From Polynucleobacter sp. AP-Kaivos-20-H2 (GTDB lineage: Bacteria; Pseudomonadota; Gammaproteobacteria; Burkholderiales; Burkholderiaceae), in NCBI RefSeq assembly GCF_018882215.1, contig NZ_JACVOX010000005.1, positions 1 to 37,632 of the forward strand: a stretch of DNA of 37,632 nucleotides. The letters run 5' to 3'. This document shows, piece by piece, positions 7,500-16,029 of the stretch. The notes below the pieces were generated by a model. That model saw only the letters and a program-made list of their open reading frames with translations. It was not told the DNA's origin and did not search any database. The translations under genes were made by a program, and so were the position numbers. Positions within the stretch are counted from its first letter, which is position 1; the number at the start of each line of letters is the position of its first letter.

Positions 7500-8381
7500 T
7501 TATAACATCTTATTGAGTAGCGCTCGCATTTCTAAAATAGTCTCGGAGGGTGTAAGGCCTATAGGACCAGTCCCTTTACTCACTAAGCTATCTGCTGCGC
7601 TAGCGTGTAATTCAACTGCAATCCCGGTGGCTTGCCAAAGATCTAGTTGATGCCGAATTCCTTGGGCAGTAATGGCAGCAATGCTGCCCGTCAGAATATC
7701 CCCCATGCCTCCAGTACCCATTCCAGGATTTCCGGCAAGACATTGAACTAGAGGGTGCTGTGGTGAGGCAAGCAGGGTATGTTGTCCTTTAAGAACCACA
7801 ATCGATTGTGTGAGCTCGACCAATTGTTGAATGGCACGCACGCGATCTGATTGCACTTCTTCGGTTGTCATCTTCAAAAGTTTGGCTGCTTCACCAGGGT
7901 GAGGCGTGAGAACAGTCAATTCTGGAAGAGTGTGATTGCGCGCTTGTAGTTGTCCAAGTAACTCAGTGGATTCGCTGATTAAATTGAGAGCATCAGCATC
8001 AATCACCAATGGTATGTTTGGATATAAGAGTGACGCACGCAGACATTCAATCGCTAAAGCGGATTTGCCAAGACCTGGTCCAATAGCAATAACATCGGGC
8101 TGAGCGGTATTCAGTGCTTGATGAATATCGTCTGTCGCAAGGCGAATCATGAGCTCGGGGTGATCGACATCCCCACGCGCTGAAGCAGGATCTAATATTT
8201 CTAAGATAGTCCAGCCTGCGCCAAGATGAAGGCAGGCATTGCCCGCCAAAATTAGGGCGCCCGCCATTCCTGGAGCGCCGCCAATTAAAATGACTTTGCC
8301 TGCATTGCCTTTATGCTCTGCAGGCTCTCGTTTTAGGTGTACCACAAGAGGAAGGGTATTCAGTTGAGCAGGAACATTCAT
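7500..8381 (-). CDS. nnrD: ADP-dependent (S)-NAD(P)H-hydrate dehydratase
   Basis: This 293-aa cytosolic repair enzyme dehydrates the damaged cofactor NAD(P)HX back to NAD(P)H. It matches the YjeF C-terminal (ribokinase-like) domain: HKGNAGKVILIGG near residue 23, IAIGPGLGKS near 99, VIDADALNLI, LTPHPGEAAKLL and the GNPGMGTGGMGDILTG loop (217-232), with D228 as likely catalytic base. The N-terminal epimerase domain fused in E. coli YjeF is absent here, so an NnrE partner must be encoded elsewhere. It heads a two-gene unit with the EamA permease. Confidence 0.93.
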   Translation of the reverse strand: MNVPAQLNTLPLVVHLKREPAEHKGNAGKVILIGGAPGMAGALILAGNACLHLGAGWTILEILDPASARGDVDHPELMIRLATDDIHQALNTAQPDVIAIGPGLGKSALAIECLRASLLYPNIPLVIDADALNLISESTELLGQLQARNHTLPELTVLTPHPGEAAKLLKMTTEEVQSDRVRAIQQLVELTQSIVVLKGQHTLLASPQHPLVQCLAGNPGMGTGGMGDILTGSIAAITAQGIRHQLDLWQATGIAVELHASAADSLVSKGTGPIGLTPSETILEMRALLNKML

Positions 8382-8443
8382 GAGTACAGTATCGTACTAA
8401 ATTGCATGCATACACACTAATCTGCACTAACCCAATAGCTTTA

Positions 8444-9262
8444 TTATTCAGCTACTTTTGCGCCTTGGATATTGTGACGTTTCATAGCGTCTGCCACAAA
8501 CCCAGACTGCTTGAGTTCTGCGATGACATTGCTTAAATAGGTGTTTGTACTTTCATATCTAGGCCTAGCCTTCGGAATGCCAATCGCTTGATTAATCACC
8601 ATGAAGCGCCCAGGTAGCATGCGCAGTCCCGCATAGCGCTTAGCATCACTTTCTAACTGCTGTTTGACGCCTGCTGCAACATTGCCTGTTCCCGACATGA
8701 AGTCATCAATCACTGCCTGTGAGCTAGCAGCTCGTAATAGGGCGGCATTCTTAATCTCACGTGTAAGGTAAAGATCATAGGCGCTGCCTTTGCCTACGAC
8801 AATTTCATTGCCGGCAGCATCTACTTCATCGTTAGTCTTTAATGGAGAAGAGGCTTTCACCATATAGGCACCTTCAATTTGTATATAGGCTGGGGTATAG
8901 CTGATGTCTGCGCCCCGGACTGGATCAATCGCCACAAAGACTAAGTCAATTTCTCCAGTCTTCACTGCATCTACTGTTGCACCTGCCGACTTAAAGGGGA
9001 TTAATTGCACGGGCAATGAAATGCGTTTTCCAATCTCATTGGCAATATCAATCGTCACTCCGTACAAGTTTTTTGAATTTGGATCTTCATTAGCAAGAAC
9101 CGGATTTCCCAAATTAATGCCAACACGCAAAACACCAGTTGGGGCGAAAGAAGATAAGGTGGGCTGATCAATGGTTTTCATGGGCTTGGATGATTGACTA
9201 ATAGCAAGATGCGATATGCACAAAAGCGTCAGAGATAGGAGTGAGGAAAATATCAGCTTCAT
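8444..9262 (-). CDS. Periplasmic solute-binding protein, family 3 (amino-acid type)
   Basis: This 272-aa protein has a signal peptide (MKLIFSSLLSLTLLCISHLA) and the SBP_bac_3 pattern: TGVLRVGINLGNP, the IDIANEIGKRI helix, VDAVKTGEIDLVFVAIDP and VGKGSAYDLYLTREI. Such proteins deliver amino acids or related solutes to an ABC permease, but no permease or ATPase gene is nearby, so it is an orphan receptor. Only 18 bases separate its ATG from the terminator of the upstream gene, and no Shine-Dalgarno sequence is visible in that gap. Confidence 0.88.
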   Translation of the reverse strand: MKLIFSSLLSLTLLCISHLAISQSSKPMKTIDQPTLSSFAPTGVLRVGINLGNPVLANEDPNSKNLYGVTIDIANEIGKRISLPVQLIPFKSAGATVDAVKTGEIDLVFVAIDPVRGADISYTPAYIQIEGAYMVKASSPLKTNDEVDAAGNEIVVGKGSAYDLYLTREIKNAALLRAASSQAVIDDFMSGTGNVAAGVKQQLESDAKRYAGLRMLPGRFMVINQAIGIPKARPRYESTNTYLSNVIAELKQSGFVADAMKRHNIQGAKVAE

Positions 9263-9277
9263 TAAAAGATGGAGATA

Positions 9278-9303
9278 AAAAAACCGCGGCGGGCCGCGGT
9301 TTT
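9278..9303 (-). terminator. Rho-independent terminator of the 67-aa gene
   Basis: The arms AAACCGCGGC (9281-9290) and GCCGCGGTTT (9293-9302) form a very GC-rich hairpin, followed on the minus strand by seven T residues. It ends the transcript of the small anchored-protein gene and lies directly before the solute-binding protein gene. Confidence 0.88.
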
Positions 9304-9320
9304 ATCAGTAAAAGAAGGAA

Positions 9321-9524
9321 TTACTTCTTAGCGTCAGCCGCTGGAGCAGCGGCAGGTGCTGTTGGAGCAGCGGCAGGAGCATCTTTCTTAGCCTCTTCCA
9401 TATGAGCCGCTTCTGCACCATGCTTTTCGCCGCCCATATCAACGTTGCCGTCGCCTTTGAGAAGTAAGTAGGCTGTGGCACCAATTAAGACTAGTACCAT
9501 GATGATGATTGAACGGTTGCTCAT
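9321..9524 (-). CDS. Small membrane-anchored Ala/Pro-rich protein
   Basis: This 67-aa protein has one N-terminal hydrophobic helix (IIIMVLVLIGATAYLLL) and a polar tail with MGGEKHGAEAAHMEEAKKD, then AAPTAPAAAPAADAKK. The helix lacks an obvious signal cleavage site, so it probably stays anchored with the tail in the periplasm. The His/Met pair spacing could bind metal weakly (inference). The family is not recognised. A strong terminator follows. Confidence 0.75.
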   Translation of the reverse strand: MSNRSIIIMVLVLIGATAYLLLKGDGNVDMGGEKHGAEAAHMEEAKKDAPAAAPTAPAAAPAADAKK

Positions 9525-9690
9525 TGCTTTTCCTTCGATTTAGTTGAAATTCTGGCAATATTAACTCGCCTTTAGTACCAGGTAAATCCCAACAATCCCT
9601 AGAAGCCATATTCTTCGAGAGAACTAGGTATTAACACTAAGTTAATACGCGGGTTAAGATTGATCTATACATGCCCTCAAAGGTTGCAAT

Positions 9691-10548
9691 ATGAGTCCGA
9701 AGCTCCCTATTAACAACTCACAGACTATTACTGAGTTTTTAAATCTTCACAAGAGCCAAATAGCAGAAGAAGATTCCGAGGATTCTTATAAGTTTGCTTT
9801 TGGTGACGAAGCCTTTTTAGCTCGCAGAGAGACTATGGGTATTCGCTTTGAGTTGGAGTTACTCAAGCCCGATGTGCTGCTTAAAGAGCACGGTATCGAG
9901 CATACGATTACCGTCTTTGGTTCGACTCGATTCATCAGTCATGCTGAAGCGCTGGCTCAAAAGGAAAAAGCAAAGACTCCAGAGGAGATTACAGAAGCGA
10001 ACAAAGCACTTTTGCACAGTAAGTACTACGAGTCAGCCCGAGAGTTTGGGTCATTAGTGGCTCATTACAACGCTACTCAAGAGAATAACTTTAATAAACT
10101 CCATATTTGCACAGGTGGTGGCCCTGGAATTATGGAGGCCGCTAATCGAGGTGCATTTGAGGCGGGCGATAAAACTATCGGCTTTAATATCAGTCTACCT
10201 CGAGAGCAGCAACCCAATCTATATGTCAGCCCGGGCTTAAGTTTTCGCTTTCATTACTTCGCGCTACGCAAGATGCACTTTATGTTGCGCGCTAGAGCAA
10301 TCGTAGCTTTTCCCGGGGGGTTCGGTTCCATTGATGAGTTATTCGAGGTGTTGACACTGATCCAGACTAAAAAAGTTGTTCCTATTCCGGTGATATTGGT
10401 GGGCAAGGACTACTGGAATGAGATGATTCGTTTTAAGCAGATGGTGGAATTTGGCGTCATTGATGAGGAGGATATGCAAACTATTCACTTTTCAGAGACT
10501 GCCCAGGAGGCTTGGCAGGTGATTCGGGATTGGTATCAATTGGGTTAA
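9691..10548 (+). CDS. LOG-family (TIGR00730) nucleotide phosphoribohydrolase-like protein
   Basis: This 285-aa Rossmann-like protein has both LOG signatures: GGGPGIMEAANRGA (142-155) and PGGFGSIDELFE (208-219), the latter holding the catalytic glutamate region. LOG proteins cleave the N-glycosidic bond of nucleoside 5'-monophosphates, releasing base and ribose 5-phosphate; the plant-type product is free cytokinin. The N-terminal extension of about 70 residues before VFGSTRF is longer than in short LOG proteins. It is the first gene of an operon with the channel-like and HI0933-type genes (27-base gap downstream). Confidence 0.9.
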   Translation: MSPKLPINNSQTITEFLNLHKSQIAEEDSEDSYKFAFGDEAFLARRETMGIRFELELLKPDVLLKEHGIEHTITVFGSTRFISHAEALAQKEKAKTPEEITEANKALLHSKYYESAREFGSLVAHYNATQENNFNKLHICTGGGPGIMEAANRGAFEAGDKTIGFNISLPREQQPNLYVSPGLSFRFHYFALRKMHFMLRARAIVAFPGGFGSIDELFEVLTLIQTKKVVPIPVILVGKDYWNEMIRFKQMVEFGVIDEEDMQTIHFSETAQEAWQVIRDWYQLG

Positions 10549-10575
10549 CAAGCGCTCGCCTGTAAAATCACTCCT

Positions 10576-11088
10576 ATGAATCCTTCGCAAACTAGCATCG
10601 CTACATCACTAGATCTTCCAGGCTATCTTTTGGGTGCCGCCATGCTCCTGTTGATCATGGTTTTTCATGGGGTAGCGTTACTGCAGATTGCCAAGCGCTA
10701 TGAAGTGAAAACTTTTCTGTATTTGGCAGAGAAAAAATACTCTGCTGTGGCTCTCTGTTTTTACGTGAGCGTCTTCTGTTTGTTCTTAACCCATATCGCT
10801 GAAATACTGATTTGGGGTATTGCTTTGTATGTATTCAAGTTACTACCCGCTCTGGGACAAAGTATTTTATTTAGCGGCAGTACCTATACGGCAATGGGAT
10901 TTATGGAGGACATTCTTCCCGATGGCTGGAAGATGCTGGCAGTGATCATCGCTTTTTCTGGAATGTTTTCCTTTGCATGGACTGCATCAGTCATGATCTC
11001 CATGACCAAGAACTTCCGCCAAGCCTATACCAAGCTCCATATGAGAAAACTTAACATCTCATCTGACATCATTGATCGTTTTGAGTAA
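10576..11088 (+). CDS. Membrane protein with ion-channel-like pore loop
   Basis: This 170-aa protein has three or four hydrophobic segments. Between the last two is GSTYTAMGFMEDILP, which resembles the pore loop of small bacterial two-TM (Ion_trans_2) proteins, where TYTTLGYGD is usual. The canonical K+ filter glycines are not both present, so selectivity is uncertain. It lies between the LOG gene and the flavoprotein gene, with only three bases before the latter's ATG, so it is part of that operon. Channel function is inference from the loop and topology. Confidence 0.7.
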   Translation: MNPSQTSIATSLDLPGYLLGAAMLLLIMVFHGVALLQIAKRYEVKTFLYLAEKKYSAVALCFYVSVFCLFLTHIAEILIWGIALYVFKLLPALGQSILFSGSTYTAMGFMEDILPDGWKMLAVIIAFSGMFSFAWTASVMISMTKNFRQAYTKLHMRKLNISSDIIDRFE

Positions 11089-11091
11089 TCG

Positions 11092-12309
11092 ATGAGTAAA
11101 ACTTGGGATGCCATCATTATCGGTGGCGGGGCAGCTGGCCTATTTTGCGCAGGAGTTGCTGGTCAGTTAGGAAAAAAGGTACTTGTACTGGATCATGCTG
11201 AGGTTTTAGGCGAAAAGATTCGTATAAGTGGTGGTGGCCGTTGCAACTTTACCAATCTCCATAGTAGTCCGGCCAACTTCTTATCTCTCAATCAGCATTT
11301 TGTGAAAAGTGCACTCGCTAGATACCCCTCAACAGAATTTATCAAGCTGGTGACATCTCATGGCATTAATTATCATGAGAAACACCAAGGCCAATTATTT
11401 TGCGATGATTCTGCCAAACATATCATTGAGCTATTGTTTGCAGAGTGCGCCAAAGGAAATGTGACCATACGTCATCCAGTCTCCGTGCAATCAATTGAGC
11501 AAGAGGATGATCGATGGCTCATCCAAACGAATGCTAGCACCGAAAAAACCAAGTCAGTAGTCATGGCAACGGGTGGTTTACCAGTGCCCGCCATTGGAGC
11601 TACCGCTTATTCCTTGGATGTTGCAAAGCAGTTTGGATTAAATGTGGTTGATCCTAGGCCCGCTTTAGTGCCGCTCTCATTTACCGCAGATAACTTCGGC
11701 GATCTCAGTGAGTTGGCCGGTCTAGCTGTACCAGTTAGAATTGCCTCCGGCTCTAAGGGCCATCGATATGGTGCCTGTAGATTCAATGAGGATTTGCTGC
11801 TAACTCACAAAGGCTTATCAGGTCCTGCGGTTCTTCAAGCAAGCAGTTATTGGGAAGAGGGCGAACCTATTCACATCGATTGGCTTGGCGCAATTGAGCG
11901 TCCTGGAGGATTTAATTGTGATGAACTCTTTAACAATGAAGAGAATCGCTTAAAGCTTACCGAAACTATTTTGGCTTCTGTGCTTCCTCAGCGCTTAGCT
12001 AAAGCATTTGCAGAGCAGCGCAATCTAATGGGTCGCAAATGGGCCGAAGTCTCTAAAAAAGATCGTCAAGCCCTTAAGGAGCTGCTAACGAACTGGTCTG
12101 TAAAGCCGGCAGGTACCTTAGGTTGGAAAAAAGCAGAGGTGATGTTGGGCGGGGTAGATACCAAAGAGCTCGACGGACAAACGATGATGTCGCGCAAGCA
12201 TCCAGGGTTATTCTTCATTGGTGAGTGTGTCGATGTCACCGGTCATTTAGGCGGCCATAATTTCCAATGGGCATGGGCCAGCGGCTATGCTTGTGCGCAA
12301 TCCCTATAA
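11092..12309 (+). CDS. HI0933-family (YhiN-type) NAD(P)/FAD-dependent flavoprotein
   Basis: This 405-aa protein starts with a Rossmann dinucleotide motif (IIIGGGAAGLFCAG, residues 8-21). It carries the family signature GEKIRISGGGRCNFTN (40-55), the mid-region ATGGLPVPAIGATAYSLD and the C-terminal GECVDVTGHLGGHNFQWA that closes the FAD site. Length is normal for TIGR00275. Members are poorly characterised reductases; BaiN of gut clostridia is a relative. It is the last gene of the LOG operon and converges on the TerC gene with no clear terminator between them. Confidence 0.92.
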   Translation: MSKTWDAIIIGGGAAGLFCAGVAGQLGKKVLVLDHAEVLGEKIRISGGGRCNFTNLHSSPANFLSLNQHFVKSALARYPSTEFIKLVTSHGINYHEKHQGQLFCDDSAKHIIELLFAECAKGNVTIRHPVSVQSIEQEDDRWLIQTNASTEKTKSVVMATGGLPVPAIGATAYSLDVAKQFGLNVVDPRPALVPLSFTADNFGDLSELAGLAVPVRIASGSKGHRYGACRFNEDLLLTHKGLSGPAVLQASSYWEEGEPIHIDWLGAIERPGGFNCDELFNNEENRLKLTETILASVLPQRLAKAFAEQRNLMGRKWAEVSKKDRQALKELLTNWSVKPAGTLGWKKAEVMLGGVDTKELDGQTMMSRKHPGLFFIGECVDVTGHLGGHNFQWAWASGYACAQSL

Positions 12310-12329
12310 ATTTCTCATCACACCAGGAC

Positions 12330-13091
12330 TCACTTCGACAGTTTTTTCTTTTCACGTGAGCGGATATTTAAAAGCTCAACCGATAAAGAAAATGCCATAG
12401 CAACATAGACATAACCTTTAGGAATGTGAACGCCCATTCCTTCTGCGATCAGTACTATGCCTACAACCGTTAGAAACGATAAGGCCAATACTTTGATAGA
12501 GGGATGGCGCTGAACAAAATCCCCAATAGGCTTAGCGGCAATGAGCATGATGAGGACTGAAGCAAGGACTGCTGCGATCATCACGCTAATTTGATCCACC
12601 ATACCCACTGCCGTAATGACGCTATCCAGAGAAAAAATAATATCTAGTAAGCCAATCTGTAGCACAGAGCCAATAAATAAAGAGAGCATTGACTTGGCGC
12701 GGCCTTTTCCTTGGGGGTCAATTTGTTCATCGCTATGCTCACCCACCTCAACTTCAATATAAATTTCTTTCGAAGCCTTCCAGATTAGGAAGAATCCGCC
12801 AAGCAATAAGATTAAATCTCTACCGCTAATCAGGTGGTCGGAGATGCTGAAGAGGGGGCTGGTAAGACCCATTACCCACGATAGACTTAGCAATAGAAGA
12901 ATGCGAGTGACAAGCGCAAACAAAAGACCGAAGCGGCGAACCTTCTCCCGAATTTCAGAAGGGAGTCTGTTGGCAATAACGCTAATAAAAATGATGTTAT
13001 CAATGCCGAGAATAATCTCAAGGGCAGAGAGCGTTAGAAAGGCAATCCAAGCATTGGGATCACTCAGGAGCTGCATTGTGCTTTCGATCAT
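12330..13091 (-). CDS. TerC-family integral membrane protein
   Basis: This 253-aa protein has about seven helices and the TerC signatures LEIILGIDNIIFISVIANRLP (split here as LEIILGIDN plus IIFISVIANRLP) and LDIIFSLDSVITAVGM, with acidic residues inside the membrane thought to handle metal ions. Family members export Mn2+ or take part in metal supply to exported proteins; tellurite resistance is not implied. The true start may be the sixth codon ATG. It lies 80 bases downstream of the truncated hemoglobin gene on the same strand and may share its transcript. Confidence 0.9.
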   Translation of the reverse strand: MIESTMQLLSDPNAWIAFLTLSALEIILGIDNIIFISVIANRLPSEIREKVRRFGLLFALVTRILLLLSLSWVMGLTSPLFSISDHLISGRDLILLLGGFFLIWKASKEIYIEVEVGEHSDEQIDPQGKGRAKSMLSLFIGSVLQIGLLDIIFSLDSVITAVGMVDQISVMIAAVLASVLIMLIAAKPIGDFVQRHPSIKVLALSFLTVVGIVLIAEGMGVHIPKGYVYVAMAFSLSVELLNIRSREKKKLSK

Positions 13092-13171
13092 TTTCTACTT
13101 TACTAATGTAACTATTGATCAGAGTTTAGCGAATAACGATAAACATCCATCCCAGTTTAATGACCACATCA

Positions 13172-13558
13172 TTAGTTGGGTTGATTCCTCATCCAATCCG
13201 CAGTGTTCAGAAAAGACTCTTCAAGTTGTTTCGCGGTATCACCGGTTATTCCGCACTCTTCCATAGCCTTATACATGCAGGCTAACCATTGATCTCGCTC
13301 TTTTAAACCAATCTTGAATGGCAGATGTCGAGCCCTTAGCATGGGATGACCATATTTGGGTGAGTAGATATCAGGACCGCCCATCCAGCCGGTGAGGAAA
13401 AATTTCAACTTTTCTCTAGATCCTGAAAGATCTTGGGGGTGCATAGACCGTAGATCCCCAAAATGGGGTTCTAGGACCATTAAATCGTAAAAACGGTCTA
13501 CTAATGCCTCAATTTGGTCTATGCCGCCTATAGACTCATAAATGGCTATTTTTTTCAC
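13172..13558 (-). CDS. Group II truncated hemoglobin (trHbO type)
   Basis: This 128-aa globin has the short 2-on-2 fold. Visible are the B-helix FYDLM (Y24 near B10), the proximal histidine H78 in LRARHLPF, and W91 at the G8 position in RDQWLACM, the group II marker. These globins bind O2 and NO at a b-type heme and are linked to oxidative metabolism or NO defence. The ATG (13558) is 108 bases from the divergent phasin-like gene, so both have promoters in that gap. Confidence 0.93.
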   Translation of the reverse strand: MKKIAIYESIGGIDQIEALVDRFYDLMVLEPHFGDLRSMHPQDLSGSREKLKFFLTGWMGGPDIYSPKYGHPMLRARHLPFKIGLKERDQWLACMYKAMEECGITGDTAKQLEESFLNTADWMRNQPN

Positions 13559-13593
13559 TCATTTTGTCATTTTAATGCGGTAAATTCGGGGAA

Positions 13594-13622
13594 TTGGCAG
13601 TTCGTCTATTTCGGTATAGAGT
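13594..13622 (+). promoter_or_regulatory. Possible sigma70 promoter of the phasin-like gene
   Basis: TTGGCA at 13594-13599 is followed 17 bases later by TAGAGT (13617-13622), or 15 bases later by TATAGA. It lies about 45 bases before the ATG. Matches are moderate, so this is a candidate only. Confidence 0.35.
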
Positions 13623-13666
13623 TAAATGCTAAAGCTTTATTAACCCTTGTTTATAGGAGCGTAAAA

Positions 13667-14194
13667 ATGGATGCACAAGAACTTCAAAAGTGGCAACGTG
13701 AAAAAGCCAAAGAATTATTTGATTACTCGCATACTTTGCTTGAGGCAGCAAAAAAATTAAGTGAGCATCATATGGCTGAGATTGAGTGGGGCATGAAAAA
13801 TGCTTTGGACAGCGCTAAATCCGCTGCCAAAAATGATTTAGGCAAATTAAAAGATTTGCAGGAAGAGGCTACCAAAGAAACTGCGAAACGTGCGGCTGCA
13901 TACCAAAAGAAGGTAAAAGCAGTTTTAAAAGAGCTCGGTGAAGGCGCTGCCGATGAAACTGAGAAGCATCTTGAAAAGGTTCGTAGCTCTTTGGTAACTT
14001 GGCTTGAGGACGCTGAAAATAAAATCCCAGCGCATGCTGACAAGCTATCTAAGGTAGTTCATGAAATGTCAACGACCGGTCAGAATATGTTTAAAGAAGG
14101 GCGCCGCATTGTGAACCAAGTGGCCGAGACTGCCGAAAAGAATATTGATGACCTGGTTAAAAAATCTGGGGGTAAGAAGAAGGCTGATGAATAG
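13667..14194 (+). CDS. Phasin-like coiled-coil protein
   Basis: This 175-aa, wholly helical, Lys/Glu/Ala-rich protein (MDAQELQKWQREKAKELFDY onward) has long heptad-like stretches and a basic tail GGKKKADE. Composition and pattern resemble phasins, which coat polyhydroxyalkanoate granules. A granule role is inference, since no PHA synthase is in the window. The frame is open from 13514, but the ribosome binding site TAGGAG about eight bases before ATG 13667 and the loss of sensible sequence upstream set the start. A classical terminator follows at 14221. Confidence 0.7.
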   Translation: MDAQELQKWQREKAKELFDYSHTLLEAAKKLSEHHMAEIEWGMKNALDSAKSAAKNDLGKLKDLQEEATKETAKRAAAYQKKVKAVLKELGEGAADETEKHLEKVRSSLVTWLEDAENKIPAHADKLSKVVHEMSTTGQNMFKEGRRIVNQVAETAEKNIDDLVKKSGGKKKADE

Positions 14195-14220
14195 CCCTGA
14201 TTAAACCAAGGAAAAACAAA

Positions 14221-14247
14221 ACCGCCTCAGAACAGGGGCGGTTTTTT
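14221..14247 (+). terminator. Rho-independent terminator after the phasin-like gene
   Basis: The arms ACCGCCTC (14221-14228) and GGGGCGGT (14235-14242) form an eight-pair stem with one G-T pair, followed by six T residues. An A-run precedes the stem, so it may also end the convergent TIGR02450 gene. Confidence 0.88.
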
Positions 14248-14467
14248 ATTTCCAGCCTTGTAGCCATAGCTCGCTATTGGTGAGATCACGCCAAGCAATT
14301 TGCGTAGTTTGCTTCGAGTAGACCGCCTCAATTTCGACGAACTCAATTTTCTCGTTTGGTGGTTCTGGCAGGATTACTTTGCTCACCAAGAAATGTTTTT
14401 GTTTAGCAATCGGTTTAACTGCCGTCCATTTAGTAAGGAGTAATTTCTTGGGGCTGAGTCGATTCAT
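14246..14467 (-). CDS. TIGR02450-family small Trp-rich protein
   Basis: With the start at ATG 14467 the protein is 73 aa: MNRLSPKKLLLTKWTAVKP at the N terminus and IAWRDLTNSELWLQGWK at the C terminus, the two conserved ends of the TIGR02450 family of unknown function. The open frame continues to 14521, but the extra 18 residues overlap the upstream lipoprotein gene and lie outside the family alignment. It begins 22 bases after the stop of the lipoprotein gene and may be co-transcribed. Confidence 0.85.
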   Translation of the reverse strand: MNRLSPKKLLLTKWTAVKPIAKQKHFLVSKVILPEPPNEKIEFVEIEAVYSKQTTQIAWRDLTNSELWLQGWK

Positions 14468-14489
14468 CGGTAATACATTCTCATTCTTT

Positions 14490-14807
14490 TTATAAGGCAG
14501 TGCACTGGAATTCTTGACCATTGATCAAAAGCAATCCTGAGGAGGGAGAAAATACAGTCTTCGATTGATTGGTTTGACCTGAACATTTTTCATCAAAGTA
14601 GCTTTGGGTACCCAAACTACCGCAATAATCCAGTACCGCCCCCTTAAATTCCATTTGGGCCTTTCGGAGCACCATGGAAATTTTAGACTCGGAAGGGGAA
14701 CTACAACTCCAAGTGGTGTATGTCTCTCGACCGCAGGCACTCAGCCCGAGAAGGATCGCAAGGTAGAAGGCTAGGCGAATTTGGGGAAGGATTCTCAAGG
14801 ATTGCAC
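14490..14807 (-). CDS. Hypothetical lipoprotein
   Basis: This 105-aa protein has a signal peptide ending in the lipobox LSAC (cysteine at residue 25), so it is probably lipidated and membrane-anchored in the periplasm. The mature part is small, with several cysteines (WSCSS, LDYCG, EKCSG, FQCTAL) that could form two disulfides. I do not recognise the family. It is upstream of the TIGR02450 gene on the same strand. Confidence 0.75.
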   Translation of the reverse strand: MQSLRILPQIRLAFYLAILLGLSACGRETYTTWSCSSPSESKISMVLRKAQMEFKGAVLDYCGSLGTQSYFDEKCSGQTNQSKTVFSPSSGLLLINGQEFQCTAL

Positions 14808-14940
14808 CCCTAGAGGATAGCGATATTTCCAATATTTCGCCTAAGAAACAGGTTTGGTATTAATATTTACGGCAGATTGTTTAATAAACAACGCATTGGT
14901 CTTGATAAGACATTTAAAACAAAATATTGAAGGAGACGCT

Positions 14941-15990
14941 GTGGATACAAATCGGAGAGATGCGCTTAAATTAGGTGCGTCTGCTGCTATTAGCGGTATG
15001 TTTATTTCTAATGCAATTGCTGCTACTGATGGTCAGTCGCCGATTGTGGTGGAGCCATTGACTGGTAAAGCGGGTCTTAGGATTGCCAACTATTTACCTA
15101 AAATGGGCGCTACCTCAAGATTGGGTTTGGTTACCAATGACGGTATGGTAGTTGATATCCCTGCAGAAGCGGCTCGTCAAAAAGTACAGCTCTCATTTGA
15201 TCCTACTTCAATGATTTCATTGGCTGCCTCTGGCAACAAAGGCTTGCTGGAGTTGGCTACATTATTTAAAGGTCGCGGAAGTAATTTAGCGAATGTGAAT
15301 AATGTGATCTTGCTATCACCTATTCCTAAGCCGCAAAGCAATATTTATTGTGTGGGCTGGAATTACTTAGACCATTTTGAAGAGGGCCTCAAGCATCGTG
15401 CTGATACTGCTGTAAAAGAGTATCCAAAGGTTCCCGTGCTTTTTACTAAAGGCACGCAAACCATGAATGGCCCGTTCGACAACATTCCTTATGATGCCGG
15501 CATCTCCACCATGATTGACTGGGAGGCTGAGCTAGCATTAGTGATTGGTAAAAAGGGTAAGAATATTTCCGAAGAAAATGCGATGGATTATGTCTTTGGC
15601 TATTCTGCCTACAACGACACTACGGCGCGTGATATTCAGCAAAAACGTCAGTCTGGCCAATGGTTTAAAGGCAAGAGCATAGATGGTCACGGACCAATGG
15701 GTCCTTGGGTTGTTACAGCAGGTGGCGTTAATTTGGATGACACTCGCATTATTTGCCGTGTGAATGGTGTCGAAAAGCAAAACGCTAGTTACAAGCAAAT
15801 GTACTTCAAGATCCCAGCAATTATTGCTGAGCTATCACGTGGCTTAACTTTGCTGCCTGGTGACATTATTGCAACTGGTACACCTTCCGGTGTTGGTGCG
15901 GGTAGGACGCCTCAGGAGTTCATGAAGCCAGGTGATGTTATGGAAACAAACATTACCGGCATTGGCATCATCCGCAACAAGATTGCCTAA
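14941..15990 (+). CDS. Fumarylacetoacetate-hydrolase-family protein with Tat-type signal
   Basis: This 349-aa protein starts at GTG 14941, set by AAGGAG five bases upstream; the frame is open from 14854. The N terminus NRRDALKLGASAAISGM is a twin-arginine signal, so it appears to be exported folded. The FAH domain follows: YCVGWNYLDH (H145), DWEAELALVIG with metal ligands E195 and E197, YNDTTARDIQ with D226, WFKGKSIDG and the GDIIATGTPSGVG end. FAH-family enzymes cleave C-C bonds or isomerise and decarboxylate diacids using Mg2+ or Ca2+, normally in the cytosol. The substrate is unknown. A second Tat-bearing paralog is at 36425-37468. Confidence 0.9.
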   Translation: MDTNRRDALKLGASAAISGMFISNAIAATDGQSPIVVEPLTGKAGLRIANYLPKMGATSRLGLVTNDGMVVDIPAEAARQKVQLSFDPTSMISLAASGNKGLLELATLFKGRGSNLANVNNVILLSPIPKPQSNIYCVGWNYLDHFEEGLKHRADTAVKEYPKVPVLFTKGTQTMNGPFDNIPYDAGISTMIDWEAELALVIGKKGKNISEENAMDYVFGYSAYNDTTARDIQQKRQSGQWFKGKSIDGHGPMGPWVVTAGGVNLDDTRIICRVNGVEKQNASYKQMYFKIPAIIAELSRGLTLLPGDIIATGTPSGVGAGRTPQEFMKPGDVMETNITGIGIIRNKIA

Positions 15991-16029
15991 CTGTTCAACT
16001 CAGCAAGCTTTTAGAACAACAGCAAGGAC

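Noticed and set aside
13514..13666. Upstream extension of the phasin-like frame
   Set aside because: It overlaps the start of the divergent hemoglobin gene and has no ribosome binding site; TAGGAG supports ATG 13667.
14468..14521. Longer start for the TIGR02450 gene
   Set aside because: It overlaps the lipoprotein gene and lies outside the family N terminus.
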